A DNA stretch of 64,000 bases from Candidatus Aalborgicola lynettensis (GTDB taxonomy: Bacteria; Pseudomonadota; Gammaproteobacteria; Burkholderiales; Burkholderiaceae_C): assembly GCA_016719405.1 (NCBI GenBank), contig JADJZE010000007.1, positions 1 to 64,000 on the forward strand, read 5' to 3'. Positions 38,724 to 49,100 of the stretch are shown here, in pieces. The notes under the pieces were generated by a model. The model saw only the letters and a list, made by a program, of their open reading frames with translations, did not search any database and had not been told where the DNA came from. How positions within the stretch are numbered: the first letter of the stretch is position 1; every line of letters begins with the position of its first letter. The position numbers were made by a program, and so were the translations under genes.

Positions 38724-40093
38724 GGCTCGCGAATCGATTCTTTGGCGGCTTTGGTGAGCGGCCACAGCAGGTAGGACAGTACCGAGCGCTTGCCGACCAG
38801 GATTTCTGCGGTCAGCGTCATACCGGGCAGCAGCGTGGAGTTGGCGGGCATTTCGTCCAGGCGGGTGTTGCCCAGGGTGATGCGCCCGCCGTAGTAGGCG
38901 TCGGTCACGTTGGCGGAGGTGGCGTCGCGCCGGAAGGCATCCTGGCTAACGGTGCGCAGCGAGCCCTCCAGGGTGCCGTGTTTCTGGAATGGGTAGGCAT
39001 CAATCTTCAAGTTGGATTTGGAGCCGATCTTGATGTAGCCGATGTCCAGCGAGTCGATTTGCACCTCGGCCTCCAGCACATCGCTGATGGGCACCAGGGT
39101 GACAAAGGGCTCGGCCTCCTTGACGATGGAGCCCGGCGACAGCTTGGCCACCTCCAGCACCACGGCGTCCGCCGGGGCCGTCAGCACCACGCGGCTTTGC
39201 CGCAGGTTGGCCTTTTGCAGCTGGTCGCTGATGGCGTCGCGCTCGCGGGAGACGGCCAGCATTTCTTCCAGCAGCTTCTGGCGCCAGCCGGTTTCGTAGG
39301 CGGCTTTTTCTGCCTCCAGTGCAGAGAGTTCGCGGCGGATTTCCACCTGGCGGTTGCGGGCCAGTTCGGCGCCCCGCTCGGCTTCCATCAGGCGGTCGCG
39401 TACGTCGAGCAAGCGGCCCTTGACGGCGAGTTTTTTGTTGACCAGGTCGTCGGTCATGTGCTCCATTTCGCGCAGCCCCTTGACGCGGGCCTGCTGCCCT
39501 TCTTCGTCGCGCCGTGCGGTTTCCAGCGACGAGCGCAAACGGGCAATGGATTCGGTCTGGCGCTTGATGTGCGAGCCGTAGCTGGCCTGGCGTTCTTTGG
39601 ACAACCGGGACTGGATGACGCTGTCGGGCGTGTCGGTTTCCACATCGTCGGCCATGCGCCCGCCGGACAATTCGGCGTCCAGACTGGCCCATTGGGTGTT
39701 GAGGCTGTCGAGCTTGCTTTTGAGTTGCGAGCCGTCGGCGGCGGCAAAGGTCGGGTCCAGGGTGGCCAGGCGGTCGCCTTTTTTGACCACCTGGCCCGCG
39801 CGCACTTCGATGGACTGGACGATGGATGTCTCCAGGGGCTGCACCACAATGTTGGGCAAGGGGGTGACCAGACGCCCCTTGGCGGTAACGATCAGGTCCA
39901 CTTCGGACAACCAGGCCCAGACGAAAAAACTGACCAGCGCCGCGATGAGCAGATGCACCGTGATGCGGGCCATGGGCGGCAGCGGGCGGCGCTCGATCTC
40001 GTCGGCGTCGGGCAGGAAGTCGATGGCGGTCTTGTCGGAGCCGCCCTTCGCCGGGGTGCCGGATGCTACAGGTGGCTTGTCTGTTGATGCCAT
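38720..40093 (-). CDS. Type I secretion membrane fusion protein (HlyD family), system 1
   Basis: 457 residues. A 43-residue cytoplasmic start, one membrane helix (44-62), lipoyl half PLETSIVQSIEVRAGQVVKKG, a long coiled coil (about 110-290), second half LTAPADAVVLEVA, and the C-terminal LLPGMTLTAEILVGKRSVL with SYLLWPL. It overlaps the ABC gene by 28 bp and the outer-membrane gene by 4 bp, so all three are translationally coupled. Likely cargo: the octad-repeat protein. Confidence 0.9.
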   Translation of the reverse strand: MASTDKPPVASGTPAKGGSDKTAIDFLPDADEIERRPLPPMARITVHLLIAALVSFFVWAWLSEVDLIVTAKGRLVTPLPNIVVQPLETSIVQSIEVRAGQVVKKGDRLATLDPTFAAADGSQLKSKLDSLNTQWASLDAELSGGRMADDVETDTPDSVIQSRLSKERQASYGSHIKRQTESIARLRSSLETARRDEEGQQARVKGLREMEHMTDDLVNKKLAVKGRLLDVRDRLMEAERGAELARNRQVEIRRELSALEAEKAAYETGWRQKLLEEMLAVSRERDAISDQLQKANLRQSRVVLTAPADAVVLEVAKLSPGSIVKEAEPFVTLVPISDVLEAEVQIDSLDIGYIKIGSKSNLKIDAYPFQKHGTLEGSLRTVSQDAFRRDATSANVTDAYYGGRITLGNTRLDEMPANSTLLPGMTLTAEILVGKRSVLSYLLWPLTKAAKESIREP

Positions 40094-42216
40094 AGCTGTT
40101 GGTAGGTGGGGCTGCGCGATAGCAGCTCTTCGTGCTTGCCGGCATCGGCCAGTTTGCCCTGCTGCATGACGAGAATGGCGTCGGCGTTGACCAGGGTGGA
40201 CAGGCGGTGCGAGATCATGATGACGGTGCGGCCAACGGCCATCTTGCCGAGGTTGCGGATAAAGATGGCCTCGCTCTCGGGGTCCAGCGCGCTGGCGGCC
40301 TCGTCCAGAATCAGGACGCGGGGCTTGAGCAGCAGCGAGCGCGCAATCGACAGCCGCTGCTTTTGGCCTCCGCTGAGGTTGGAGGCGTTTTCTTCCAGCA
40401 GGGTGTCATACCCCTGGGGCAGGCGTTCCACAAATTCATCCGCGCCGGCCATTTGCGCCGCAGCGACGATCTCCTCAAACGTGGCACTGGGCTTGGCGAT
40501 GGAGATGTTGTCGCGCACCGAGCCGCGGAACAAAAAATTCTCCTGCATCACAATGCCCACCTGGCGGCGCAGGTGGGACAGCTCGATCTCCCGCGCATCC
40601 ACGCCGTCAAAGCGCACGATGCCTTCCTGCACCTGGTACATGCCCTGGATGATTTTGGTCAGCGTGGACTTGCCTGATCCGCTGCGCCCCACGATGCCCA
40701 CTACCGTGCCAGCCGTGATGGTGAAGCTGGTCTTGTCCAGCGCCGCAACATTGGCATTGGGGTAACGGAAGGTGACGTTGTCAAAACTGATTTCCCCGCT
40801 CAGGGTGGGCCGCAGGCCACCGGCGCCACCCCGGCCTTCGGAGGGGCGGTTCATGACCTCCCCCAGGATGCGCACCGAGACTGCGGTTTGCTGGTAGTCG
40901 TTGATGAGGCCCACAATCTGCGTCAGCGGCCCCATTACGCGGGTGGAAAACATCTGGAACGCGATCAGCGCACCAACGGTGAGGGTCTGGTCAAACACAC
41001 TTTGCGCACCCACCACAATCACCACGATGGGCAGCAGTTTGCCCAGGAACTCGGTCATGGCGTTGCCTGTCATGGCGGTCTTGGCTACGCGAAAGTGCGA
41101 GGTGATGGTTTGCGCCGACAACTGGTCCCAGGTGCGGCGCTGGGCCGGCTCTATGGCCAGGCCCTTGACCGTGCGCATGCCGTGGATGGTTTCCACCAGC
41201 AGGGCCTGGCGCGCGCCTTCGGCGGCGTTCAGGGTGTCGAGCTGGCGCCGGTAGGTGGGCAGCAACACGGCGATGATGAGTGCAATCAGCATGGCAAACA
41301 CCAGCACGATGGAGCCGAGCTTGACTGAATAGGAAAACAGCAGGGGCACGTAGATCAGCAGCGTGAGTGTGTCCAGACAGGTAAAAAACAGCCGCCCGGT
41401 CAGAAAGCCCCTGACCGCCTCCAGTTGCTGCATGACCCGGGCCACCACACCGGCGGAGGTGCTGTCAAAGTAGTCAATGGGCAAGGACAGCAGGTGGCCA
41501 AACGCGCGGCGTGTGATCTGCATGTCGATCTTGTTGGTGGCCGACAGCAGCAGCAGCTGGCGCACATAGGAGAAAACCGTCTCAAAACCCAGCGCCACCA
41601 GAATACCGGCGGCCAGCACCCACAGGGTGGAGACGCTTTGGTGCACCAGTACCTTGTCGATCACCAGCTGGAAGAAGACGGGCGACGCCATGGACAGCAG
41701 GCTGAGTGCCACCGCCGCAATGGCGATATCGCGGAAGGCGGCCTTCTGCTTGAGGATTTCCGGTATGAACCAGCGAAAGCTGAAAGGCTGCTGGGGGTCC
41801 GTTAACTCATGGCTGTGTTTGAGGAATATGACATTCCCGCCCCACGCCTGGGTGAACATATCTTTGTCAAGATAGTGCACTGCGGCCGCCGGAATCAGGG
41901 GGTTGAGTATGGCGACCTCCCCCTCGGCACCACCGCCCCCCGCCCGCACCCCGACAATGATGACGGCTTTGCCATCCTTGAGCAGGCCAATGAATGGGAA
42001 CACGCCCTCCTGCGCAAACAGGCCCTTCCACGAGAGTTTGGTGAGTTTGCCCTTGAGCCCGATTCCGGCTGCCATCCGGATCACCTGGGCCGGGCGCGGC
42101 TCCTCATCCGACAACGCGTGTTCTTCAATCAGGCGTTCGGGGTTGACCTGGAGGCCGTGGTGCTGCGCAATGGCGGTGAGGCACTGCACAACGGAGTGGG
42201 ATTTTTGCTCGGCCAT
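40066..42216 (-). CDS. Type I secretion ABC transporter (HlyB-like), system 1
   Basis: 716 residues. The N-terminal C39-like docking domain (residues 1-130; SVVQCLTAIAQHHG) keeps the second Cys of the C39 motif but has Ser/Val where the catalytic DCG would be, so it should not cleave. The permease has segments such as SPVFFQLVIDKVLVHQSV. The nucleotide-binding domain has Walker [10 protein letters not shown], signature LSGGQKQRL and Walker B VLILDEAASALD. It is the energising subunit of the exporter that follows the octad-protein/glycosyltransferase genes, and it lies 110 bp downstream of the Sel1 gene. Confidence 0.92.
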   Translation of the reverse strand: MAEQKSHSVVQCLTAIAQHHGLQVNPERLIEEHALSDEEPRPAQVIRMAAGIGLKGKLTKLSWKGLFAQEGVFPFIGLLKDGKAVIIVGVRAGGGGAEGEVAILNPLIPAAAVHYLDKDMFTQAWGGNVIFLKHSHELTDPQQPFSFRWFIPEILKQKAAFRDIAIAAVALSLLSMASPVFFQLVIDKVLVHQSVSTLWVLAAGILVALGFETVFSYVRQLLLLSATNKIDMQITRRAFGHLLSLPIDYFDSTSAGVVARVMQQLEAVRGFLTGRLFFTCLDTLTLLIYVPLLFSYSVKLGSIVLVFAMLIALIIAVLLPTYRRQLDTLNAAEGARQALLVETIHGMRTVKGLAIEPAQRRTWDQLSAQTITSHFRVAKTAMTGNAMTEFLGKLLPIVVIVVGAQSVFDQTLTVGALIAFQMFSTRVMGPLTQIVGLINDYQQTAVSVRILGEVMNRPSEGRGGAGGLRPTLSGEISFDNVTFRYPNANVAALDKTSFTITAGTVVGIVGRSGSGKSTLTKIIQGMYQVQEGIVRFDGVDAREIELSHLRRQVGIVMQENFLFRGSVRDNISIAKPSATFEEIVAAAQMAGADEFVERLPQGYDTLLEENASNLSGGQKQRLSIARSLLLKPRVLILDEAASALDPESEAIFIRNLGKMAVGRTVIMISHRLSTLVNADAILVMQQGKLADAGKHEELLSRSPTYQQLWHQQTSHL

Positions 42217-42326
42217 TGACGTGAGGAGCTGGGGGTGAATACGCGCGGGTACCGTTGAAACTGGACCCGTTCATGCTCCCACTTTCGCACCGCACTGAAC
42301 CGGCAAAAAGACCGTGGTTCCCGGCC

Positions 42327-44207
42327 CTATTTCTGTCCGTGGGCCAGCAACCACTCCTGGGCACGGCGGTCTGCCTCGGTCTGTTGCGCCGGGCTCAGCG
42401 TTTTTCTGGCGCGCTCCCAATTGGCCGACGCGGCGGCGTCACCACCCAAGGCCGCCAATTCGAACCATTTGGCGGCCTCTATCACATCCAGCGCCACGCC
42501 GTCGCCGGTGGCGTAGGCCAGGCCAATGCGCGACTGCGCCACCGCCAAACCACCCTGGGCGGCCTTGAGCAACAGGGTAAAGGCCTTGGTTTCGTTTTTT
42601 TGCACGCCCAAACCCAGGCGGTAGGACTGCCCGGCATTGAACAGCGCCTCCAGGTCCCCCTGGGCCGCAGCCATGGACCACCAATGCAGTGCCCGGTCGT
42701 GTTTTTTGGCGCGCGCAAACAAGGCCCCCAAAGTGGCCTGGGCCGGCACAAAGCCGGCGTTGGCAGCGCGCTTGCACAGTGTGGTCGCTTTTTTGGCGTC
42801 TGCTTTCACACCTGGCAAGCCGGTGGCATACAGCTCACCCAGATTCCACTGGGCCTGCGGCAGGTTTTGCGCGGCCGCTTTTTCGTACCACGCGAAAGCG
42901 TGCGCCAGGTCTTGACGGACACCCCTGCCCTCTGAATAACAACCGGCCAGTGCACACTGGGCCAGGGCGTCGCCCTGTTCTGCCGCCATCTGGTACCAGC
43001 GGCAGGCTTCAAACCAGTTTTGGGCCACGCCGGTGCCCAGGCGGTATCGCTCACCCATGGCGTACTGGGCTTGCGCCTGGCCGCCTGCGGCCGCTTGGGC
43101 CAGCGCGGTATGGGCCATGCTTTCGGCATGGTTTTTGAACAGGTCGCCCAGGGCAAACTGGGCCTGCGCGTCGCCCTGTTCTGCCGCCCTGGCGTACCAG
43201 GCCAACGCACCCATCGGGTCCTGTTCCGTGCCCAGACCAAGGAAAAGCCGCTCAGCCAGCGCACACTGCGCCCGTGCGTGCCCCTGCAAGGCAGCCTTGT
43301 GCAGCCACGCCACGGCCTGCGGCAATTGCGCCTGCTCGGCGTCACGCCCCAACGCATACTGGGCCCGTGCATCCCCCAGTTCAGCGGCTTTTTTGTACCA
43401 GGCCCTGGCCTGCTTGAGGTTGCGCTCCAGGCTGTGCCCGGTCTCGTACAACAGACCCAGGTGGTAAAAATCGTCTTCACGCCCGTGCGCCGCATACTGG
43501 CTCCAGCGGGTGTCCGCCGTTCGGCGTTCACGCGCACCGGGCCTGTGTTTGGCGCCTTGCCGGCCATGGCCGGCCGCATCCAGGCGGTCCAACGCAAGCT
43601 GCGCCCCGGGGTGGCCCATTTTGGCGGCCCTGCGGTACCACTGCCCGGCCTCGGCAAGGCCCTGCGCATCCGCACTCGCGTGTTCCTGCAACTGGCCCAA
43701 CGCGTACAGCGCAGGCGCATACCCTTGCGCTGCGGCGCGTTGGTACCAGTCTGTTGCCTGCCCGGTGTCTGCGGCAACGCCGTTTCCGCACGCATAACAG
43801 TCTCCGACATTGAACTGTGCTTCGACCAACCCACGTTCTGCCGCGTCCAGTGCAAACTGGAAGGCCAGCGCGGGCTGTTGGGTCGCCAGAATTCTTGACA
43901 ACTTGAACGCGGCCTTCTCGTTGCCGAATTCGTAGGCTTTCAGAAAGCAAAACAGTGCTTTTTGCTCATTTCTGAGCGTGCCCAAACCACCCAGATAGGC
44001 GCTCCCCAGCAGGTACTGGGCGGCGGGGTGCCCCTTTTCCGCCGCGGCCTTGGTCCACTCGAATGTTTGCGATATGTTTTTGCCAACACCCACACCGTTG
44101 GCGTACATCAACGCCACGTCGTATTGGGCAACCGGGTCACCAATGCGTGCCTCCTTCAGGCGCGCCGCAAACTTGCGTTTGTCCCGGGCCGATGCACTGT
44201 CACTCAT
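42327..44207 (-). CDS. Sel1-repeat protein
   Basis: 626 residues with no signal peptide or membrane segment. It consists of about 14-15 Sel1-like helical repeats of 36 residues, with the usual pattern such as AQYDVALMYANGVGVGKN and AQWNLGELYATGLPG. SLR proteins are protein-interaction scaffolds. The start overlaps the glycosyltransferase stop by 4 bp (ATGA), so the two are co-translated. It may hold the glycosyltransferase, the octad protein and the exporter together in the cytoplasm. No enzymatic motif is present. Confidence 0.88.
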   Translation of the reverse strand: MSDSASARDKRKFAARLKEARIGDPVAQYDVALMYANGVGVGKNISQTFEWTKAAAEKGHPAAQYLLGSAYLGGLGTLRNEQKALFCFLKAYEFGNEKAAFKLSRILATQQPALAFQFALDAAERGLVEAQFNVGDCYACGNGVAADTGQATDWYQRAAAQGYAPALYALGQLQEHASADAQGLAEAGQWYRRAAKMGHPGAQLALDRLDAAGHGRQGAKHRPGARERRTADTRWSQYAAHGREDDFYHLGLLYETGHSLERNLKQARAWYKKAAELGDARAQYALGRDAEQAQLPQAVAWLHKAALQGHARAQCALAERLFLGLGTEQDPMGALAWYARAAEQGDAQAQFALGDLFKNHAESMAHTALAQAAAGGQAQAQYAMGERYRLGTGVAQNWFEACRWYQMAAEQGDALAQCALAGCYSEGRGVRQDLAHAFAWYEKAAAQNLPQAQWNLGELYATGLPGVKADAKKATTLCKRAANAGFVPAQATLGALFARAKKHDRALHWWSMAAAQGDLEALFNAGQSYRLGLGVQKNETKAFTLLLKAAQGGLAVAQSRIGLAYATGDGVALDVIEAAKWFELAALGGDAAASANWERARKTLSPAQQTEADRRAQEWLLAHGQK

Positions 44208-46036
44208 ACCGCCGCCGCCTGAACCGCACCCGGGAGGGCTTGAACCAGCTCCAAAAGGCGCGACTCCAGATCACGCACAAAAGTCGGCGTGTCAAACAGG
44301 ACGCCGTGCTCGCGCACATCGCCAAGCCGGGTGCGCAGCTGGGCACACCGTGCGGGATCGTTGGCCAGTTGCAGGGCCAGGGCTTCGTAGTCGGCCAGGT
44401 TGTAGGTAATCAATTCGGGCAGGCCCGCTGCGGTCAGCAAGGCGCCCGCCATACGGGCGCCGAACGAACGTCCGGTCAACGTGACCAGCGGGCACCCCAT
44501 CCACAAACAATCGTTGGCGGTGGTTCCGGCATTGAAGGGAAAGGTGTCCAAAAACAAATCCGCGATCAGGTAGCGGGCCAAATAGTTTTCGGGCGAAACA
44601 CGGGTCGCAAAAACCAGCCGATCGGGTGGGAAACCCCGGGATTCGGCTACCTTGCGCAGGTTGCTCTCGGCCCAGGGGTTGTCAGCCAGCAGCCACAGCA
44701 CACTGCCGGGCACTTTGGTGAGCAGGGACAGCCAGACATCAAACACTTCGGGGGTGTATTTGTAGCTGTTGTTGAACGAGCAGAACACAAACCCCTGCTC
44801 CGGCAACCCGCAACTGGCGCGCGTGGGCTTGGGGCCCTGCTGGCGCTTGCGGTCGCTGACCTGGTAGATGTGCGGCATGTACAGGGGTTTTTCCGAGTAG
44901 TAACGGGCCTCTGCAGGCGGAATCAGAAACGCGTCGGCTATCACATAGTCGATAAACGGGAACCCGGTGGTGGCGGGCAGACCCAGATAGGTGATCTGGA
45001 TGGGCGCTGGCCGGTAGGCCAGGATATTGGCACGCGCACCGGACGTTTGCCCTTGCAGATCCACCAGAATGTCGATCTCGTGCGAGCGGATCAGCCGCGC
45101 TGCGTCTTCATCTTTCATCTGGTGAATGGTGAAGAAGTGGTCCATCGCCGCCCTGACGCGCTGGCGGGTGGCCGAACCATCTTCCGGACTCCAGCAAAAT
45201 CCGTACACCTCAAACTGGTCCCGGTTGTGCAGCTCAAACATCTCAACCGTCAGCAGGGACACCGGGTGCAGGCAAAAGTCCGATGAGCAGTAGGCAATAC
45301 GCAGCTTGCGGTGGCCGTAGCTGCGTCCGTCGGTCAAATGCGGCACGTCTTTTGCCAGCTTGGTTGCAACAAACTGCTCGGCGGCATGCAGCTGCTCTTT
45401 CGGATCGTCGGAAATGCTGAGCATGGCCAGCGCCGAAGTGGCCTCCCGCATCGCCTCCTTGCTGACACCCGGAACGTCCGCGTAAACCGGCCACGCGCAT
45501 TGTTTTTGCCGCAGGAAGACCCAGTGGTGCAAGACGTCAGGCTGGTTCGGCTCCAGCAGCAAACTCTGTATGAGCCAGGCGTCGGCATCCGGAAACTGTT
45601 TGCGCCCTTCGGCCACCCGTCCCAGGTGGTTCAGGGCCAATTGCACCAGGGGTTTGGTGGCTTCGTCGCGTGGGCAGTTGGCAACAATCCATTTCCACTC
45701 CGCCATGGCCGCGTCCATCTGACCGGTGCGCTCCAACAGCAGCCCGAGGTTGAGGCGTGGTTGCGCAAATACCGGCAGCATGGCAAGCGCCCTGCGGTAT
45801 GCCGCTTCCGCGCCCACCAAATCACCCAGATTGGAGAGGGTTGCACCCAGGTTGAAATTGACCGCGTGCGCATAGGGCGACTGGGTTCGACTCAGCCACG
45901 TCTGGTAGAGCACCGCCGCAAGCGGTGACAGCCCTGTGGATTCGAGCCGGGTCGTATAGTCAATCAACTCCGCAAACTCCAGCCTCCCTTCCCATGCGGC
46001 AAGTACGGTAGTTCCGAAGTTCTCAGCAATTTCCAT
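44204..46036 (-). CDS. SPINDLY/OGT-like protein O-glycosyltransferase (GT41)
   Basis: 610 residues. The TPR-like helical N-terminus (about 1-235) is a substrate-binding solenoid. The catalytic part has IAYCSSDFCLHPVS (H257 aligns with the OGT catalytic-region His), DLQGQTSGAR, YLGLPATTGF, CSFNNSYKYTPE (Lys expected to contact nucleotide sugar), and LDTFPFNAGTTANDCLWMGC with VTLTGRSFGARMAG. Family members transfer O-linked GlcNAc (or fucose in SPY) to Ser/Thr of cytosolic proteins. It is the gene immediately downstream of the Thr-rich octad protein and upstream of Sel1 and the exporter, so that protein is the obvious acceptor. The sugar donor cannot be read from the sequence. Confidence 0.9.
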   Translation of the reverse strand: MEIAENFGTTVLAAWEGRLEFAELIDYTTRLESTGLSPLAAVLYQTWLSRTQSPYAHAVNFNLGATLSNLGDLVGAEAAYRRALAMLPVFAQPRLNLGLLLERTGQMDAAMAEWKWIVANCPRDEATKPLVQLALNHLGRVAEGRKQFPDADAWLIQSLLLEPNQPDVLHHWVFLRQKQCAWPVYADVPGVSKEAMREATSALAMLSISDDPKEQLHAAEQFVATKLAKDVPHLTDGRSYGHRKLRIAYCSSDFCLHPVSLLTVEMFELHNRDQFEVYGFCWSPEDGSATRQRVRAAMDHFFTIHQMKDEDAARLIRSHEIDILVDLQGQTSGARANILAYRPAPIQITYLGLPATTGFPFIDYVIADAFLIPPAEARYYSEKPLYMPHIYQVSDRKRQQGPKPTRASCGLPEQGFVFCSFNNSYKYTPEVFDVWLSLLTKVPGSVLWLLADNPWAESNLRKVAESRGFPPDRLVFATRVSPENYLARYLIADLFLDTFPFNAGTTANDCLWMGCPLVTLTGRSFGARMAGALLTAAGLPELITYNLADYEALALQLANDPARCAQLRTRLGDVREHGVLFDTPTFVRDLESRLLELVQALPGAVQAAAV

Positions 46037-46073
46037 TCGCTTTCGCCCCTAGACTGACACACACATACGCCAA

Positions 46074-46106
46074 CCGGGCCCGGTTTCCTGAGGAAACCGG
46101 GCCCGG
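46074..46106. promoter_or_regulatory. Perfect 15-bp stem-loop between the octad-protein and glycosyltransferase genes
   Basis: CCGGGCCCGGTTTCC, loop TGA, then GGAAACCGGGCCCGG. The stem is perfect and very GC-rich. It lies in the 84-bp gap after the octad-protein stop and before the glycosyltransferase start. There is no T-run, so it is not a classical terminator. It may be an attenuator or a 3'-end protector setting different levels for the giant protein and the downstream genes. Confidence 0.75.
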
Positions 46107-46120
46107 CAGGGTTGGGCCGC

Positions 46121-49100
46121 TTACTTGCCCGAGGCGAGTATATCGGTGTCTGGCTTGCGAACCGTGCTGGTATTGAGTGTCGCAGCCACAGCCTCGGCAG
46201 ACAGCCCACCTGCAAGTCTTGGCTGGCCGTTGGCGTCGAACTGCTTCATCGCATCGACCAGTCCAAGCACCCCGGAACCGCCTGCGCCAGGTACCGGATT
46301 CGGGACCACTGCAGTGGTCGGCACTGCCAGTGGCCCCTCACTGCCTGGCGCCCCTGCGCTGTTGAACGAGGCCATCGCATCGACCATACTGACCACCTGC
46401 GAGCGCATGCCATCGGCAGGTGCCGCAACGGCGGGCGAACGGTCCGCAGCGACATTCGCCGGCGGTAGTTGCAGGCTGGAAAGCGCCACCGGTGCCCCTG
46501 CAGCGATGTCCACTGCCGGTGCATCCTTGCTGGTCGCAAACCACACGTCCGCCATTTCATGCGTAAGCCCGTCGGCCGTCGTGTAGCTGGATGTCAGGCC
46601 AATCAGGTTGCCGTTGTCCACTTCGCCCGATGTCTGGACCTTCAGGTCGAGTTGGGTAATACCCAGGGAACCCAGGCTGTGCAGCTCGGTGCCTTGGCTC
46701 ACACCGTCGGAATCACCATCAACCCAAACCATCAGATCGGCAAAGTTGGCATCCGATGCATTGACGACGCCATCGCTATTGGCATCCAGCTCGGCCAGCG
46801 CAACATACCCGTTGGCAGCCTTCTGGCCACTGGCAAGGGCGGTGCCTTCACCAAACAACTCCGTACCGCCGTTAATCGATCCGTCGCGGTTGCGATCCAT
46901 CACCAACAACCCATCTCCGCCGGTCACCCAGCCGGTGTTGACCTTCTGGTCTACACCAAAGATGTCGAACTTGACACCATTGTTGATGCTCTGGGTCGAT
47001 ATACCATCGCCATTGAGGTCCAGCACAATGGGAGTACCCAGGGCCAGGTGCGGAACCTGATCCGTGGTCAGTGCGGCCTTTTGGGCGGTCGACAACGCTT
47101 CGACCTGTTTGGTAGTAAGGGCAGTGATCTGATCCGTCGTCAATGCCACGATCTGGTTGGTCGTAATACCCTGCTGAACCTGCGCTGTGGTCAGCGCAGC
47201 CACGTCACGCGTCTCCATTGCCGCGACCTGGTTCGTCGACAGGGCTGCAATTTGGCTGGTTTTCAGGGCCACCACCTGGTCAGTGCTCAAAGCCACCACC
47301 TGGTCGGTGGTCAGGCCTTTGTTGACCTGGTTGGTTGTCAACGCGCCCACGCCAGCCGTGGTCAGCGCCGCTACGTCCGCAGTTTGCATCGCCGCTATGC
47401 CGTCCGTGGTCAGCGCTGCGATCTGGTGGGTCTTCAGAGCCGCTACCTGGTCGGTGCGCAAGGCCACGACCTGGTCGGTCGTCAGCGCGGCAACACCCGC
47501 GGTGGTCAGCGACAAGGCCTGTGCCGTCGTCAGCGCTGCAACCTGGTCGGTGGTCAGGCCTTTGTTGACCTGGTTGGTCGTCAAGGCGCCCACGCTGGCG
47601 GTGGTCAGCGCCGCTACGTCCGCAGTTTGCATGGCGGCTATGCCGTCCGTGGTCAGCGCCGCGATCTGGTGGGTCTTGAGGGCAGCGACCTGGTCGGTCC
47701 TCAAGGCCACGACCTGGTCGGTGGTCAGCGCGGCCACTCCAGCGGTGGTCAGCGCGGTTGCACCGGCTGTCGTCAGGGCGGCCACCTGGTCGGTGGTCAG
47801 GCCTTTGCTGATCTGGTCGGTCGTCAGTGCGCCAATGCTGGCGGTGGTCAGCGCGGCTACGTCCGCTGTTTCCATCGCCGCTATGCCGTCCGTGGTCAGG
47901 GCTTTAACTTGGTGGGTCTTGAGGGCCGCTACCTGGTCGGTTCGCAGGGCCACAACCTGGTCGGTCGTCAGGCCTTTACTCACCTGGTTGGTTGTCAAGG
48001 CGCCCAGGCCAGCCGTGGTCAGCGCGGCGACGTCTGCAGTTTGCATCGCCGCTATGCCGTCCGTGGTCAGCGCTGCGATCTGGTGGGTTTTGAGGGCCGC
48101 GACCTGGTCGGTGCGCAGGGCCACGACCTGGTCGGTCGTCAGCGCGGCCACACCCGCAGTGGTCAGCGACGAGGCCTGTGCCGTCGTCAGCGCTGCAACC
48201 TGGTCGGTGGTCAGGCCTTTGTTGACCTGGTTGGTCGTCAAGGCGCCCACGCTGGCGGTGGTCAGCGCCGCTACGTCGGCAGTTTGCATGGCGGCTATGC
48301 CGTCGGTCGTCAGGGCTGCGATCTGGTGGGTCTTGAGGGCAGCGACCTGGTCGGTTCGCAAGGCCACGACCTGGTCGGTGGTCAGCGCGGCCACTCCAGC
48401 GGTGGTCAGCGCGGTTGCACCGGCTGTCGTCAGGGCGGCCACCTGGTCGGTAGTCAGGCCTTTGCTGATCTGGTCGGTCGTCAGTGCGCCAATGCTGGCG
48501 GTGGTCAGGGCCGCTACGTCCGCAGTTTGCATCGCCGCGATGCCATCCGTGGTCAGGGCCGCTACCTGGTGGGTCTTGAGGGCTGCGACCTGGTCGGTGC
48601 GCAGGGCCACGACCTGGTCGGTCGTCAGGCCTTTACTCACTTGGTTGGTTGTCAATGCGCCCACGCCAGCCGTGGTCAGCGCCGCTACGTCTGCAGTTTG
48701 CATCGCCGCTATGCCATCCGTGGTCAGGGCTGCGATCTGGTGGGTCTTCAGAGCCGCTACCTGGTCGGTGCGCAGGGCCACGACCTGGTCGGTGGTCAGC
48801 GCAGCCACACCCGCAGTGGTCAGCGATGCCACTTGTGCCGTGGTCAGGGCTGCCACCTGGTCGGTGGTCAGGCCTTTGCTGATCTGGTCGGTCGTTAGTG
48901 CACCAATGCTGGCGGTGGTCAGCGCTGCAACGTCCGCAGTTTGCATCGCCGCTATGCCGTCCGTGGTCAGGGCTTTAACTTGGTGAGTCTTGAGGGCCGC
49001 TACTTGGTCGGTTCGCAAGGCAACCACCTGATCGGTGGTCAGCGAGGCCACACCCGCGGTGGTCAGCGCGGTTGCACCGGCCGTCGTCAAGGCTGCCACC

